DNA from: Streptomyces microflavus | GTDB taxonomy: Bacteria > Actinomycetota > Actinomycetes > Streptomycetales > Streptomycetaceae | DNA length: 64,000 nt | Direction of reading: 5' to 3' | NCBI RefSeq assembly: GCF_014650075.1 | Contig: NZ_BMUG01000003.1 | Coordinates: 620,001 to 684,000 of the forward strand | Shown here: positions 50,745 through 59,989 of the stretch, piece by piece | Position numbering within the stretch: position 1 is the stretch's first letter | Layout of the letters: every line of letters begins with the position of its first letter | Made by a program: the position numbers and the translations under genes | The notes under the pieces: generated by a model | What the model saw: only the letters and a program-made list of their open reading frames with translations | Told to the model about the DNA's origin: nothing | Databases searched by the model: none

Positions 50745-51710
50745 ATGCAGGCATGGCGAGTGCACCGGAACGGCGAGCCGGGCGAGGTGATGAGCCTGGA
50801 GGAGACGGACCGGCCCACCCCCGGCGACGGGCAGGTGCTCGTCCGGGTCACCGCGGCGAACGTCAACTTCCCCGACGCCCTGCTCTGCCGGGGCCAGTAC
50901 CAGGTGCGGCCGCCGCTGCCGTTCACCCCCGGCGTCGAGGTGTGCGGCACCACGGAGGACGGGCGGCGCGTCCTCGCCACCCCCGCCCTGCCGTACGGCG
51001 GTTTCGCCGAGTACGTCGTCGCGGACGAGGCGGCCCTGCTGCCCGCCCCCGACGCACTGGACGACGCCGAAGCGGCCGCCCTGCACATCGGCTACCAGAC
51101 CGGCTGGTTCGGCCTGCACCGCCGCGCCCGCCTCCAGGCCGGGGAGACGCTCCTCGTCCACGCGGCGGCGGGCGGGGTCGGCAGCGCTGCCGTCCAGCTC
51201 GGCAAGGCCGCGGGCGCCACCGTGATCGGGGTCGTCGGCGGCCCGGAGAAGGCGGCCGTCGCCCGCGGGCTCGGCTGCGACCTGGTCATCGACCGGCGCA
51301 GCGAGGACATCGTCGGTGCGGTGAAGGAAGCCACCGGCGGGCGCGGCGCGGACGTCGTCTACGACCCGGTCGGCGGCGACGCGTACGCCAAGTCCGTCAA
51401 GTGCATCGCCTTCGAGGGCCGCGTCCTCGTCGTCGGCTTCGCCAGCGGCAACATCCCGGCCCCGGCGCTCAACCACGCCCTGGTGAAGAACTACTCCATC
51501 GTCGGCCTGCACTGGGGCCTCTACAACGCCAAGGACCCCGCCGCCGTCCGCGCCTGCCACGACGAGCTGACGAAGCTGGCCGCCCAAGGGATCGTCAAAC
51601 CCCTGGTCAGCGAGCGTGTCGCGATGGCCGGAGCGGCCGAGGCCGTCCAGCGCGTCGCCGACGGCACCAGCACCGGCCGGATCGTCGTGCTGCCCGGAGG
51701 CGCCCGATGA
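50745..51710 (+). CDS. NADPH:quinone oxidoreductase-like (MDR superfamily)
   Basis: Zinc-free medium-chain reductase (321 aa). The GroES-like part has RVTAANVNFPDALLCRGQYQ and PGVEVCGTT. The cofactor domain has the NADPH loop AAAGGVGSAAVQLGKAAGATVIG, then GGRGADVVYDPVGGD. It lacks the catalytic Cys/His zinc ligands of alcohol dehydrogenases. GGAGG lies before the ATG. It overlaps the first acyl-CoA dehydrogenase gene by 4 bases, so it probably acts in the same acyl-CoA pathway, perhaps as an enoyl reductase. Confidence 0.92.
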   Translation: MQAWRVHRNGEPGEVMSLEETDRPTPGDGQVLVRVTAANVNFPDALLCRGQYQVRPPLPFTPGVEVCGTTEDGRRVLATPALPYGGFAEYVVADEAALLPAPDALDDAEAAALHIGYQTGWFGLHRRARLQAGETLLVHAAAGGVGSAAVQLGKAAGATVIGVVGGPEKAAVARGLGCDLVIDRRSEDIVGAVKEATGGRGADVVYDPVGGDAYAKSVKCIAFEGRVLVVGFASGNIPAPALNHALVKNYSIVGLHWGLYNAKDPAAVRACHDELTKLAAQGIVKPLVSERVAMAGAAEAVQRVADGTSTGRIVVLPGGAR

Positions 51711-52900
51711 GCCCCGCCGTCGACGCCACCGAGGTCCGCCGCCGCACCCACGAGCTGCTCGCCGCGCACCCGCCCGCCACCACCGGCCGCACCGACTTCC
51801 TCAAGGCCCGCTTCGACGCCGGACTCGCCTGGGTCCACTACCCGGAGGGGCTCGGCGGACTCGACGCGCCCCGCTCCCTCCAGCAGGTCGTCGACGCCGA
51901 ACTCGCCGCGGCCGACGCGCCCGACAACGACCCGCGCCGCATCGGCATCGGCCTCGGCATGGCCGCGCCCACCATCCTCGGCTTCGGTACCGACGAGCAG
52001 AAGCGGCGCTTCCTGCGCCCCCTGTGGGTGGGGGAGGAGGTCTGGTGCCAGCTCTTCAGCGAGCCCGGCGCCGGCTCCGACCTCGCGGCGCTCGCCACCC
52101 GGGCCGTCCAGGGCGATGACGGCGACTGGACCGTCGACGGGCAGAAGGTCTGGACGTCCAGCGCCCATGTGGCCCGCTGGGCGATCCTCATCGCCCGCAC
52201 CGACCCGGACCTCCCCAAGCACCGGGGCATCAGCTACTTCATCTGCGACATGACCGACCCGGGCGTCGACGTCCGGCCGCTGCGCCAGATCACCGGCGAG
52301 GCCGAGTTCAACGAGGTCTTCCTCTCCGGCGTACGCATCCCCGACAGCCACCGGCTCGGCCCCGTCGGCGAGGGCTGGAAGGTCGCCCAGACCACCCTGA
52401 TGAACGAGCGCGTCTCCATCGGCGGCTCCCGCATCCCCCGCGAGGGCGGCATGATCGGCCCGGTCTCCACGACCTGGCGCGAACGCCCCGGCCTGCGCAC
52501 CCACGACACCCACCAACGCCTGCTCACCCTCTGGGTGGAGGCCGAGGTCGCCCGCCTCACCGGGGAGCGGCTGCGCCAGCAGCTCGTCGCCGGACAGCCG
52601 GGACCCGAGGGCTCGGGCATGAAGCTCGCCTTCGCCCGCCTCAACCAGGAGATCAGCGGCCTGGAGGTCGAACTCCTCGGAGACGAGGGCCTGTTGTACG
52701 GCGACTGGACCATGGTCCGCCCGGAGCTGGTCGACTTCACCGGACGGGACGCCGGCTACCGCTATCTGCGCTCCAAGGGCAACTCCATCGAGGGCGGCAC
52801 CAGCGAGGTCCTGCTGAACATCGTGGCGGAACGCGTCCTCGGACTGCCCGCCGAGCCCCGCAACGACAAGGACGTCGCCTGGAAGGACCTGAGCCGATGA
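51707..52900 (+). CDS. Acyl-CoA dehydrogenase, subunit with catalytic-type Glu
   Basis: FAD-dependent flavoprotein (397 aa) oxidising an acyl-CoA at the alpha-beta bond. Visible motifs are WCQLFSEPGAGSDLAAL (FAD/substrate loop), QKVWTSSAHVARWAILIART and the C-terminal GNSIEGGTSEVLLNIVAERVLG with the Glu of the usual base region. It is coupled by ATGA on both sides. It belongs to the actinobacterial FadE type that often pairs with a second, non-catalytic subunit. Confidence 0.92.
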   Translation: MSPAVDATEVRRRTHELLAAHPPATTGRTDFLKARFDAGLAWVHYPEGLGGLDAPRSLQQVVDAELAAADAPDNDPRRIGIGLGMAAPTILGFGTDEQKRRFLRPLWVGEEVWCQLFSEPGAGSDLAALATRAVQGDDGDWTVDGQKVWTSSAHVARWAILIARTDPDLPKHRGISYFICDMTDPGVDVRPLRQITGEAEFNEVFLSGVRIPDSHRLGPVGEGWKVAQTTLMNERVSIGGSRIPREGGMIGPVSTTWRERPGLRTHDTHQRLLTLWVEAEVARLTGERLRQQLVAGQPGPEGSGMKLAFARLNQEISGLEVELLGDEGLLYGDWTMVRPELVDFTGRDAGYRYLRSKGNSIEGGTSEVLLNIVAERVLGLPAEPRNDKDVAWKDLSR

Positions 52901-54018
52901 CCGTGCCCACCCAGCCCCCCGCCACCCCCGACCTGCTCTACTCCCAGGACGAGGAGGACCTGCGCTCCGCCGTACGCGCCCTCCTCGCGGACCGGGCCGA
53001 CGCGCCGACGGTGATCGCGGCGACCGAGTCCGACACGCCGTACGACCCCCGGCTGTGGGAGGCCCTCGCCACCGGCATCGGCGCCGCCGGACTCCTCGTA
53101 CCGGAGAAGCTCGGCGGCCAGGGCGCGTCCCACCGGGAGGCCGCCGTGGTCCTGGAGGAGCTGGGCCGCAGCGTGGCCCCCGCCCCGTACCTGACCAGCT
53201 CCGTCGTGGCGACCGAGACGCTCCTCGCGCTGGCCGGCGGTGAGGACGGACCGGCCGCGGCGCTCCTGCGCGAGCTGGCCTCGGGCGCCCGTACGGCCGT
53301 GCTCGCCGTCCCCTTCGCCACCCCGCCCGCAGGGGCGGACGCGGCACTCACCTCACGGGACGGGACGGTACGCGGCATCGCCGACGCGGCGGCTGCCGAC
53401 GTCCTGCTGGTGCCGACGCCTAAGGGCCTGTACGCCGTCGGGGCCGCGGCCCCCGGAGTGGCGGTGGAACCTCTCGTACCGCTCGACCTGACCCGCCCGC
53501 TCGCCACCCTCACCCTGTCCGGCGCGACCGGGACCCTCCTCGCCGACGCGGTCACGAGCGCCACCGCCGTACGGCGCGGTCTGCTCGCCGGAGCCGGTCT
53601 GCTCGCCTCCGAACAGCTCGGGATCGCGGAGTGGTGCCTCGCCGAAACGGTCCGGTACACCCGCGAACGCCACCAGTTCAACCGGCCCGTGGGCTCGTTC
53701 CAGTCGCTCAAGCACCGGATGGCGCAGCTCTGGCTGGAGGTCGTCTCGGCCCGCGCCGCCGCCCGCAACGCCGCCGACGCTCTCGCCACCGACAGCCCCG
53801 ACGCCCCGCTCGCCGTCGCGGTGGCCCAGGCGTACTGCTCGGGCGTCGCGGTCCACGCCGCCGAGGAGTGCGTACAGCTCCACGGCGGGATCGGGATGAC
53901 GTGGGAGCACCCGGCGCACCTCTACCTCAAGCGCGCCAAGGCGGACTCGGTCGCCTACGGCTCGGCGGGCAGCCACCGCGAGGCCGTCGCGGAGCTGGCG
54001 GAGCTGCCGGCTCCGTAG
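52897..54018 (+). CDS. Acyl-CoA dehydrogenase, partner subunit
   Basis: Second FadE-like protein (373 aa). The N-terminal domain has LLVPEKLGGQGASHREAAVVLEELG. The C-terminal domain has YTRERHQFNRPVGSFQSLKHRMA and AEECVQLHGGIGMTWEHPAHLYLKRAK. The EGGTSE-type base region of its partner is absent. The FAD-loop residues in the middle are also degraded. This suits the alpha2-beta2 dehydrogenases known from steroid and fatty acid degradation. It ends the operon. Confidence 0.9.
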   Translation: MTVPTQPPATPDLLYSQDEEDLRSAVRALLADRADAPTVIAATESDTPYDPRLWEALATGIGAAGLLVPEKLGGQGASHREAAVVLEELGRSVAPAPYLTSSVVATETLLALAGGEDGPAAALLRELASGARTAVLAVPFATPPAGADAALTSRDGTVRGIADAAAADVLLVPTPKGLYAVGAAAPGVAVEPLVPLDLTRPLATLTLSGATGTLLADAVTSATAVRRGLLAGAGLLASEQLGIAEWCLAETVRYTRERHQFNRPVGSFQSLKHRMAQLWLEVVSARAAARNAADALATDSPDAPLAVAVAQAYCSGVAVHAAEECVQLHGGIGMTWEHPAHLYLKRAKADSVAYGSAGSHREAVAELAELPAP

Positions 54019-54163
54019 CGCTGGACCACCTCCGGACGCGCCGGTCCGCTCGTCCATTGCGGTGGTGTGCGCGTGCGGGGCGATCCGTTCCGCCCCGGTG
54101 GGCGTTTGTCCGTGGGGCGCGAGTGCGCTCGGGCATACGACCGACAAGGGTGTGAGGCAGGCG

Positions 54164-54679
54164 ATGACGGACATGGATCGCAGGAGGGTTCTGCGGCTGA
54201 CCTCGGCGGCGACCGTCGCCGGGGGACTGGTCGCCGGGGCGGGCGGCCCCGCCCACGCGGCAGGCAGGGCGGACCGCCGGACCGTCCTGACCGGTAGGCG
54301 CACGGGCGCGAACATCCCGGACGTCCTCACGGCCGGCGTCCCGTACTTCGTCCGGTACGACCTGATCGACGCACAGGGCGACAGCGTGGGCACCGAGAAC
54401 GCGCACTGCCTGCCTGTCGCCGTGGGGCTGGACGGCTCGTTCGTCCTGGCGACGCTGGTCCTGAGCCTCGACGACGGCCTGATCACGGCTGCCACGGCCT
54501 TCCAGCGGCCGCTTCCCGCCGTGACCGAGTCCCCGGTGAACCCTCAGCCGTGGTCCCACGTCTTCGCGATCACCGGAGGGACGGAGGCCTATGCGGGCGC
54601 GGCCGGCTCGATCACGATCGACCACCGGACGAGGGACGAGGACGTGCTCACCATCGACCTGACCGACGCTTCGACGTAG
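54164..54679 (+). CDS. Secreted protein with allene-oxide-cyclase/dirigent-like barrel
   Basis: Exported protein (171 aa). A Tat-like signal runs from residue 5 (DRRRVLRLTSAATVAGGLVAGAGGPAHA). The mature barrel-like domain has FVRYDLIDAQGDSVGTENAHCLPVAV, GSFVLATLVLSLDDGLI and VFAITGGTEAYAGAAGSITID, the last being the signature of allene oxide cyclase-like barrels. In bacteria such proteins are of unknown function. It ends in a strong terminator. Confidence 0.78.
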   Translation: MTDMDRRRVLRLTSAATVAGGLVAGAGGPAHAAGRADRRTVLTGRRTGANIPDVLTAGVPYFVRYDLIDAQGDSVGTENAHCLPVAVGLDGSFVLATLVLSLDDGLITAATAFQRPLPAVTESPVNPQPWSHVFAITGGTEAYAGAAGSITIDHRTRDEDVLTIDLTDAST

Positions 54680-54722
54680 GCGGGCGAGGCCGGTCTCCTC
54701 AGCGGCCACCCCCTGTCGTACC

Positions 54723-54774
54723 GGCCCTGGTAACCACGTCCCGCCTGTCGGGGCGGGGTGTACCAGGGCCTTTT
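54723..54774 (+). terminator. Strong Rho-independent terminator
   Basis: A 10-bp outer stem GGCCCTGGTA/TACCAGGGCC with an inner CCCGCC/GGCGGG stem is followed directly by TTTT. It ends the barrel-protein gene and isolates the nickel operon. Confidence 0.88.
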
Positions 54775-54787
54775 ACGTGCTGTTTAA

Positions 54788-54804
54788 TTGCATGTTGTTC
54801 GCAA
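54788..54804 (+). promoter_or_regulatory. Nur-box-like operator of the nik operon
   Basis: TTGCAT-GTTGT-TCGCAA matches the published Streptomyces Nur (nickel-responsive Fur-family) box TTGCAA-N5-TTGCAA at 10 of 12 arm positions. It lies 33 bases upstream of the nikA ATG in an A/T-rich stretch. Nickel-dependent repression of the importer is inferred. Confidence 0.75.
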
Positions 54805-54837
54805 TAACAGTCGATCTTGAACAGGGATGTGCAGAGT

Positions 54838-56463
54838 ATGACGGCCCGATCGATACGGGGGGCGGTCGCCGCCACGCTGGTGACCGCACTGTCCCTGACC
54901 GCGGCAGCCTGCTCCAACCCGGACAGCCCCACGAACGGTTCCGGGACCGGGACCACCTCGGCCGTCGTCGGCATCGCCTACGAGCCCGACAGCCTGAGCC
55001 CGCTGCTCGGCTACGGCAAGGACGGCAACTCCAAGATCTTCGACGGGCTCCTCGCCCTGGACGCGGACATGAAGCTGCGGCCCGCGCTCGCCGCCGAACT
55101 CCCCGAGGTCAGCGCCGACGGGCTGACGTACACGTACAAGCTGCGCCCCGGCGTGAAGTTCAGCGACGGCAAGGCGTTCGGCGCCAAGGACGTCGTCTTC
55201 ACCTACCGCACCATCCTCGACGCGAAGACCAACAACCCCTCCCGCACCGAGCTGGACGCCGTCAAGGACGTCACCGCGCAGGGCGAGGACACCGTCGTCT
55301 TCACGCTCAAGTACCCCTACGCGCCCTTCGCCCAGCGCACCGTCCTGCCCATCGCCCCCGAGCACATCGCGGGCAGGCAGGACGTCAACACCGGCGCCTT
55401 CACCACCCGGCCCGTCGGCACCGGGCCGTACGTCCTCACCAAGTGGTCCAAGGGCGAGAAGCTCAGCTTCACCGCCAACCCCCACTACTGGGGCGGCGAA
55501 CCCGAGGTGAAGAAGTTCACCATGGCGATCATCAAGGACGACGACGTGCGCGCCACCCGGCTGCGCTCCGGCGACCTGGACGGCGCGATCCTGCCGCCCA
55601 ACCTGGCCAAGGGCTTCGAGGACGACAAGGCGAAGAAGACGTACGCCGCGGCCACCTACGACTACCGCACGGTGACGCTGCCCACGCACAACAAGGTCGC
55701 CGGTGACACCGCCGTGCGCCGCGCCCTCGACGTCGCGGTCGACCGGCAGACCATGGTCGACGCCATCCTCAACGGCAGCGGCAAGCCCGCCTACGGGCCG
55801 GTCCCCACCGACAGCGAGTGGTTCACCAAGGGCACCGAGCGCACCCACGACCTCGCCGCCGCGAAGAAGATCCTGGACGAGGCCGGCTGGATCCCCGGCA
55901 AGGACGGCGTCCGGGTCAAGGACGGCGTGCGTGCCGCGTTCCCGCTCTGGTACCTCACCGGTGACAAGCTCCGCCAGGAGCACGCCCTCGCCTACGCCTC
56001 CGACGCCAAGAAGGCGGGCATCGCCATCACCGCCGAGGCCGGGACCTGGGAGGTCATCGAGCCCCGGATGAAGCACGACGCCGTCCTCGCGGGCGGCGGC
56101 TCGCCCGCCGACCCCGACTTCGACCAGTACACCCTGCTGAAGTCCTCCCTCGCGGGCGACGGCTTCAACAACATGGCCTGGTACGACAACAAGGCCGTGG
56201 ACGCGGCGATCGAGGCGGGCCGCAGGAGCGGGGACAAGGCCGAGCGCAAGAAGGCCTACGACACCGTCCAGCGCGAGCTGGTGAAGAACCCCGGCTACAC
56301 CTTCCTCACCCACATCGACCACCTCTACGTCGTCGACAACCGCTTCGGCGCCCTCACCACCCAGGTCGAGCCGCACGACCACGGGCTGGCATCCGGCCCC
56401 TGGTGGAACGTCGAGCAGTGGAAGCCCGAAGGCACGGCAGACACGGGAGACACGAAGAAGTGA
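54838..56463 (+). CDS. nikA: Nickel/peptide-type ABC importer, substrate-binding lipoprotein
   Basis: Family 5 binding lipoprotein (541 aa). Lipobox TAAAC with Cys25. Family landmarks: VVGIAYEPDSLSPLLGYGKDG, KLRPALAAELPEVSADGLTYTYKLRPGVKFSDG, ATYDYRTVTLPTHN, VRRALDVAVDRQTMVDAILNG. Nickel or a nickel chelate is the inferred ligand because of the Nur-type box and the five-gene layout; an oligopeptide is the alternative. TTG and GTG codons just upstream are alternative starts, but the ATG gives the best signal peptide. Confidence 0.85.
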   Translation: MTARSIRGAVAATLVTALSLTAAACSNPDSPTNGSGTGTTSAVVGIAYEPDSLSPLLGYGKDGNSKIFDGLLALDADMKLRPALAAELPEVSADGLTYTYKLRPGVKFSDGKAFGAKDVVFTYRTILDAKTNNPSRTELDAVKDVTAQGEDTVVFTLKYPYAPFAQRTVLPIAPEHIAGRQDVNTGAFTTRPVGTGPYVLTKWSKGEKLSFTANPHYWGGEPEVKKFTMAIIKDDDVRATRLRSGDLDGAILPPNLAKGFEDDKAKKTYAAATYDYRTVTLPTHNKVAGDTAVRRALDVAVDRQTMVDAILNGSGKPAYGPVPTDSEWFTKGTERTHDLAAAKKILDEAGWIPGKDGVRVKDGVRAAFPLWYLTGDKLRQEHALAYASDAKKAGIAITAEAGTWEVIEPRMKHDAVLAGGGSPADPDFDQYTLLKSSLAGDGFNNMAWYDNKAVDAAIEAGRRSGDKAERKKAYDTVQRELVKNPGYTFLTHIDHLYVVDNRFGALTTQVEPHDHGLASGPWWNVEQWKPEGTADTGDTKK

Positions 56464-57452
56464 GCCACCGCCTCCCCTGGGGGCCGATGGCACGGATGAC
56501 GGGACGGCGGGCCCTGTTCGCCGTCCCGGTCCTCCTCACCGTCACCTTCGGCGTCTTCGCCGTCGCCGCCGCGTCCCCCTTCGACCCCGTCAAGGCGTAC
56601 ACGGGCACCGCGGGCCTCACCGCCTCGCAGGAGAACCTGGACCAGATCCGGGCCAACCTCGGCGTCGACCAGCCGCTCGTCACCCGCTGGTGGAACTGGC
56701 TGACCTCGGCGCTCCAGGGCGACCTCGGCGACTCCAGCGTGATGCGCCAGCCGGTAGCCGACGTGATCGCCGAACGCATGGGCTGGTCCGTCCTGCTCGC
56801 CGCCTCCGCCTTCCTGATCGCGATCCTGCTCGGCACCGGACTCGGCGTCCTCGCCGCCCGCAGGCCCGGCGGCTGGCTCGACCGGGGCGTCAGCTCCGCC
56901 GCGTACACCCTGGAAGCCGCCCCCGCCTTCTGGCTCGGCCTCCTCGCGATCTGGCTCTTCGCCCTGAAGCTGGACGTCCTCCCGGCCGGCGGGCTCACCG
57001 ACGCCGCCAGCGAGACCGTCACCTTCGGCCAGGTCGCCTCCCACCTGGTCCTGCCCGCCGCGGTCCTCGGGATCTCCCAGCTGCCGTGGTTCTTCCTCTA
57101 CGTACGCCAAGGGGTCACCGACGCGCTCGCCGAGGACCCCGTGCGCGGGGCGCGCGCCCGCGGGCTGAGCGAGCGCACGGTGCTCCTCGGCCACGCCCTG
57201 CGCTCCGGGATGCTGCAGATGCTCACCCTGATCGGCTCCCGCGTCCCCGAACTCATCACCGGCGCGCTCCTCATCGAGACCGTCTTCAGCTGGCCCGGCA
57301 TCGCCGCCGCCACCGTGGAGGCCGCCACCTCGGTCGACTTCTCCCTGCTCGCCGCGCTCACGGTGCTCGCCACCGCCGCCGTCCTGCTGGGCAACCTGCT
57401 CTCCGACCTGCTCTACGGGCTCGCCGACCCCCGGGTGGCCTTCGATGGCTGA
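56460..57452 (+). CDS. nikB: Nickel/peptide-type ABC importer permease 1
   Basis: Channel subunit (330 aa) of the DppB/NikB class. The first helix FAVPVLLTVTFGVFAVAAASPFDP is followed by the extracellular loop with LGVDQPLVTRWWNWLTSALQGDLGDS, then the core helices. The contact loop is DALAEDPVRGARARGLSERTVLLGHALRSGM. The GTG start overlaps the nikA stop; an ATG nine codons later is possible. Confidence 0.88.
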   Translation: MSHRLPWGPMARMTGRRALFAVPVLLTVTFGVFAVAAASPFDPVKAYTGTAGLTASQENLDQIRANLGVDQPLVTRWWNWLTSALQGDLGDSSVMRQPVADVIAERMGWSVLLAASAFLIAILLGTGLGVLAARRPGGWLDRGVSSAAYTLEAAPAFWLGLLAIWLFALKLDVLPAGGLTDAASETVTFGQVASHLVLPAAVLGISQLPWFFLYVRQGVTDALAEDPVRGARARGLSERTVLLGHALRSGMLQMLTLIGSRVPELITGALLIETVFSWPGIAAATVEAATSVDFSLLAALTVLATAAVLLGNLLSDLLYGLADPRVAFDG

Positions 57453-58302
57453 CACCGCCCTCGCCCACCCGGGCCGCACCACCCGCCGCGTGCGGGTGGC
57501 CACCTCCGTGACCGTCGTCGTCGCCGTCGCGCTCGCCGTCCTGATCGTGCCTCCGCTGGCCCAGCTCGACCAGCAGGCCGTCGACCTGTCCAACAAGCTG
57601 CACCCGCCCTCCTGGGCCCACCCCTTCGGCACCGACGACGTCGGACGCGACCTGCTGCTGCGCTGTGTCTACGGGCTCCGCGTCTCGCTGCTGGTCGGAC
57701 TGGTCGCGGCCCTCACCGCCACCGTGATCGGTACGGCGATCGGCGCGCTCGCCGGGTCGTTCGGCGGCTGGCCGGACCGGGTCGTGATGCGGATCGTCGA
57801 CACCCTGTCCTCCATCCCGCATCTGCTGCTCGGCATCTTCATCGTGGCGATGTTCCGGCCCGGGGTATGGCCGGTCATCATCTCGGTGGCCCTCACCCAC
57901 TGGATCTCCACCGCCCGGATCGTCCGCTCCGAGGTCCTGTCGCTGCGCTCGCGCCCCTTCATCGACGCGGCCGTCTCCGGCGGTGCGTCCCGGGTCCGGG
58001 TCATCGTGCGGCACCTGCTCCCCGGGGTGCTGCCGCAGGCCGGGCTCGCGGCGGTCCTCATGGTGCCGCACGCCATGTGGCACGAGTCCGCGCTCTCCTT
58101 CCTCGGGCTCGGACTCCCCGCCCACCAGGCCAGCCTCGGCAACCTCGTCCAGTCCGCGCGCGGTTCGCTGCTCGCGGGGGACTGGTGGCCGACACTCTTC
58201 CCCGGCCTCTTCCTGATCATTCCGACCCTCGCCCTGGCGGGACTCGCCGGGGCCTGGCGCGACCGGATCAACCCGCGCCGGAAATCGGAGCTGATGCTGT
58301 GA
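57445..58302 (+). CDS. nikC: Nickel/peptide-type ABC importer permease 2
   Basis: Channel subunit (285 aa) of the DppC/NikC class. The entry motif is HPFGTDDVGRDLLLRCVYGLRVSL. The contact loop SLRSRPFIDAAVSGGASRVRVIVRHLLPGVLP and the end SALSFLGLGLPAHQASLGNLV are typical. It overlaps nikB by 8 bases. Confidence 0.9.
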   Translation: MADTALAHPGRTTRRVRVATSVTVVVAVALAVLIVPPLAQLDQQAVDLSNKLHPPSWAHPFGTDDVGRDLLLRCVYGLRVSLLVGLVAALTATVIGTAIGALAGSFGGWPDRVVMRIVDTLSSIPHLLLGIFIVAMFRPGVWPVIISVALTHWISTARIVRSEVLSLRSRPFIDAAVSGGASRVRVIVRHLLPGVLPQAGLAAVLMVPHAMWHESALSFLGLGLPAHQASLGNLVQSARGSLLAGDWWPTLFPGLFLIIPTLALAGLAGAWRDRINPRRKSELML

Positions 58303-59303
58303 CCGCCGACCGTGAAACCCCGGTAACTCCTGTCCTCGACGTCCGCGACCTCTCCGTACGCTTCCGGATGCGCGGCGGCCGGGACATCGCGGCCGTCACC
58401 GACGCCCGCTTCTCCGTCGCGCCGGGGGAGTGCCTCGCCCTGGTCGGCGAGAGCGGCTGCGGCAAGTCGGTCCTGGCCTCCGCCCTGCTGGGCCTCCTCC
58501 CGGCCAACGCCGAGACCACCGGCAGCGCGGTGCTCGGCGGGGACACCGACCTGCTGACCGCCGGGGAGCGGACCCTCGCCCGTACGGTACGGGGACGGCG
58601 CATCGGACTCGTACCGCAGAGCCCGGCCGCCCACCTCACCCCGGTGCGCACGGTCCGCGCCCAGCTGGAGGAGACCCTGCGCGAGCTGACCGGGGTGCGT
58701 GGGGCCGCCGCCGTCCGGGACGCGGCGGGGGAGGCCGCCGCCCGGGCCTCGTTCCCGGCCGACCACCTGGACCGCTACCCGCACGAACTCTCCGGCGGCC
58801 TCGCCCAGCGCGCCGCCACCGCCCTCGCCCTGATCGGGGACGCCCCGCTGCTGCTCGCGGACGAGCCGACCACCGGGCTCGACCGGGACCTGGTCGAGCG
58901 GACCGTGGACGAACTCCGCCGCCACACCGACGAGGGCCGGGCGCTGCTGATCATCACCCACGACCTGGCGGCGGCCGAGCGGATCGCGGACCGGGTCGCC
59001 GTGATGTACGCGGGCCGGATCGTGGAGATCGCCGGATCCCGCCCCTTCTTCGGTGCACCCGGACCCCGCCACCCGTACGCCAAGGGCCTGCTCGACGCCC
59101 TGCCCGAACGGGACTTCGCCCCCATCCCCGGCATGCCGCCCGAACTCGGCGCGCTCCCCGACGGCTGCGCCTTCGCCGCCCGGTGCACCCGGGCCGACGC
59201 CCGCTGCACCGACGAACGCCCGGCCTTCGAGGACGCACTCGCCTGCCACCACGGGCTGACCGGCCGCGCCCACTCCCTCACGAAGGCGGCCGCCGATGCT
59301 TGA
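58299..59303 (+). CDS. nikD: Nickel/peptide-type ABC importer ATPase 1
   Basis: ATPase (334 aa) of the DppD/NikD class. Walker A GESGCGKSV, signature LSGGLAQRAATALAL (Gly-Leu instead of Gly-Gln at the end of LSGGQ), Walker B LLLADEPTTGLD, H-loop IITHDLAAA. The C-terminal oligopeptide-transporter extension holds CAFAARCTRADARCTDERPAF, a four-Cys cluster (with the later Cys) typical of the class and able to bind Fe-S or metal. The GTG overlaps nikC. Confidence 0.9.
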   Translation: MTADRETPVTPVLDVRDLSVRFRMRGGRDIAAVTDARFSVAPGECLALVGESGCGKSVLASALLGLLPANAETTGSAVLGGDTDLLTAGERTLARTVRGRRIGLVPQSPAAHLTPVRTVRAQLEETLRELTGVRGAAAVRDAAGEAAARASFPADHLDRYPHELSGGLAQRAATALALIGDAPLLLADEPTTGLDRDLVERTVDELRRHTDEGRALLIITHDLAAAERIADRVAVMYAGRIVEIAGSRPFFGAPGPRHPYAKGLLDALPERDFAPIPGMPPELGALPDGCAFAARCTRADARCTDERPAFEDALACHHGLTGRAHSLTKAAADA

Positions 59304-59970
59304 GCTGACCCGTATCACCGCCGGGTACGACCGCCGCGCCCCGGTCGTCCGCGATGTCTTCCTGAGCGTCGGGTACGGCGAGGCGGTCGGACTGCTCGGC
59401 CCCAGCGGCTGCGGCAAGTCCACCCTGGCCAAGGTCGCCGCCCTCCTGCACCGCCCGGACGCCGGAACCATGACCCTCGACGGAACGGTCGTACGCGGCT
59501 GGCGGCACCGCGCCCCGCAGGAGCAGCGCACGGCCGTGGGCGTCGTCTTCCAGCAACCGCGGCTCTCCGCCGACCCCCGCCTCAGCCTGCGCGAACTGAT
59601 CGCCCAGCCGCTCCGGTCCACCGGCCGCCGCCGCGAGGTCCCGGCCCGGGTGGCGGAACTGGCCCCGCTGGTCGGCCTCTCCGAGGAGCTGCTGGAGCGC
59701 CGCCCGCACGCGGTGAGCGACGGGCAGCTCCAGCGGGCCTGCCTGGCGCGGGCCCTTGTGCTGCGGCCGGGGCTGCTGATCTGCGACGAGATGACCGCGA
59801 TGCTCGACGCCTCGACCACGGCCGCCCTGGTCGCCGTGGTGGAGACCTACCGCGCGGAGTCCGGAGCCGCGCTGCTGGCCGTCGGCCATGACCGCGTCCT
59901 GCTGGAGCGTTGGTGCGACCGGACGGTCCGCTGGGGCGAGCGGAGCGTGGAGCGTGTCCCGGTGGGGTGA
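59296..59970 (+). CDS. nikE: Nickel/peptide-type ABC importer ATPase 2
   Basis: Partner ATPase (224 aa), shorter than NikD and lacking the Cys-rich extension. Walker A GPSGCGKST, Q-loop VVFQQPRLSADPR, signature VSDGQLQRACLARAL (normal LSGGQ changed at two positions), Walker B LLICDEMTAMLDA. The switch His lies in AVGHDRVLL. Overlaps nikD by 8 bases and ends the operon. Confidence 0.88.
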   Translation: MLELTRITAGYDRRAPVVRDVFLSVGYGEAVGLLGPSGCGKSTLAKVAALLHRPDAGTMTLDGTVVRGWRHRAPQEQRTAVGVVFQQPRLSADPRLSLRELIAQPLRSTGRRREVPARVAELAPLVGLSEELLERRPHAVSDGQLQRACLARALVLRPGLLICDEMTAMLDASTTAALVAVVETYRAESGAALLAVGHDRVLLERWCDRTVRWGERSVERVPVG

Positions 59971-59989
59971 CGGCAGCCCCGAAGACCGC

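Noticed and set aside
54781..54837. Zur box upstream of the nickel-type operon
   Set aside because: The palindrome has TTGCA/GCAA arms with a 5-base centre, matching Nur and not the TGAAAAT Zur arms.
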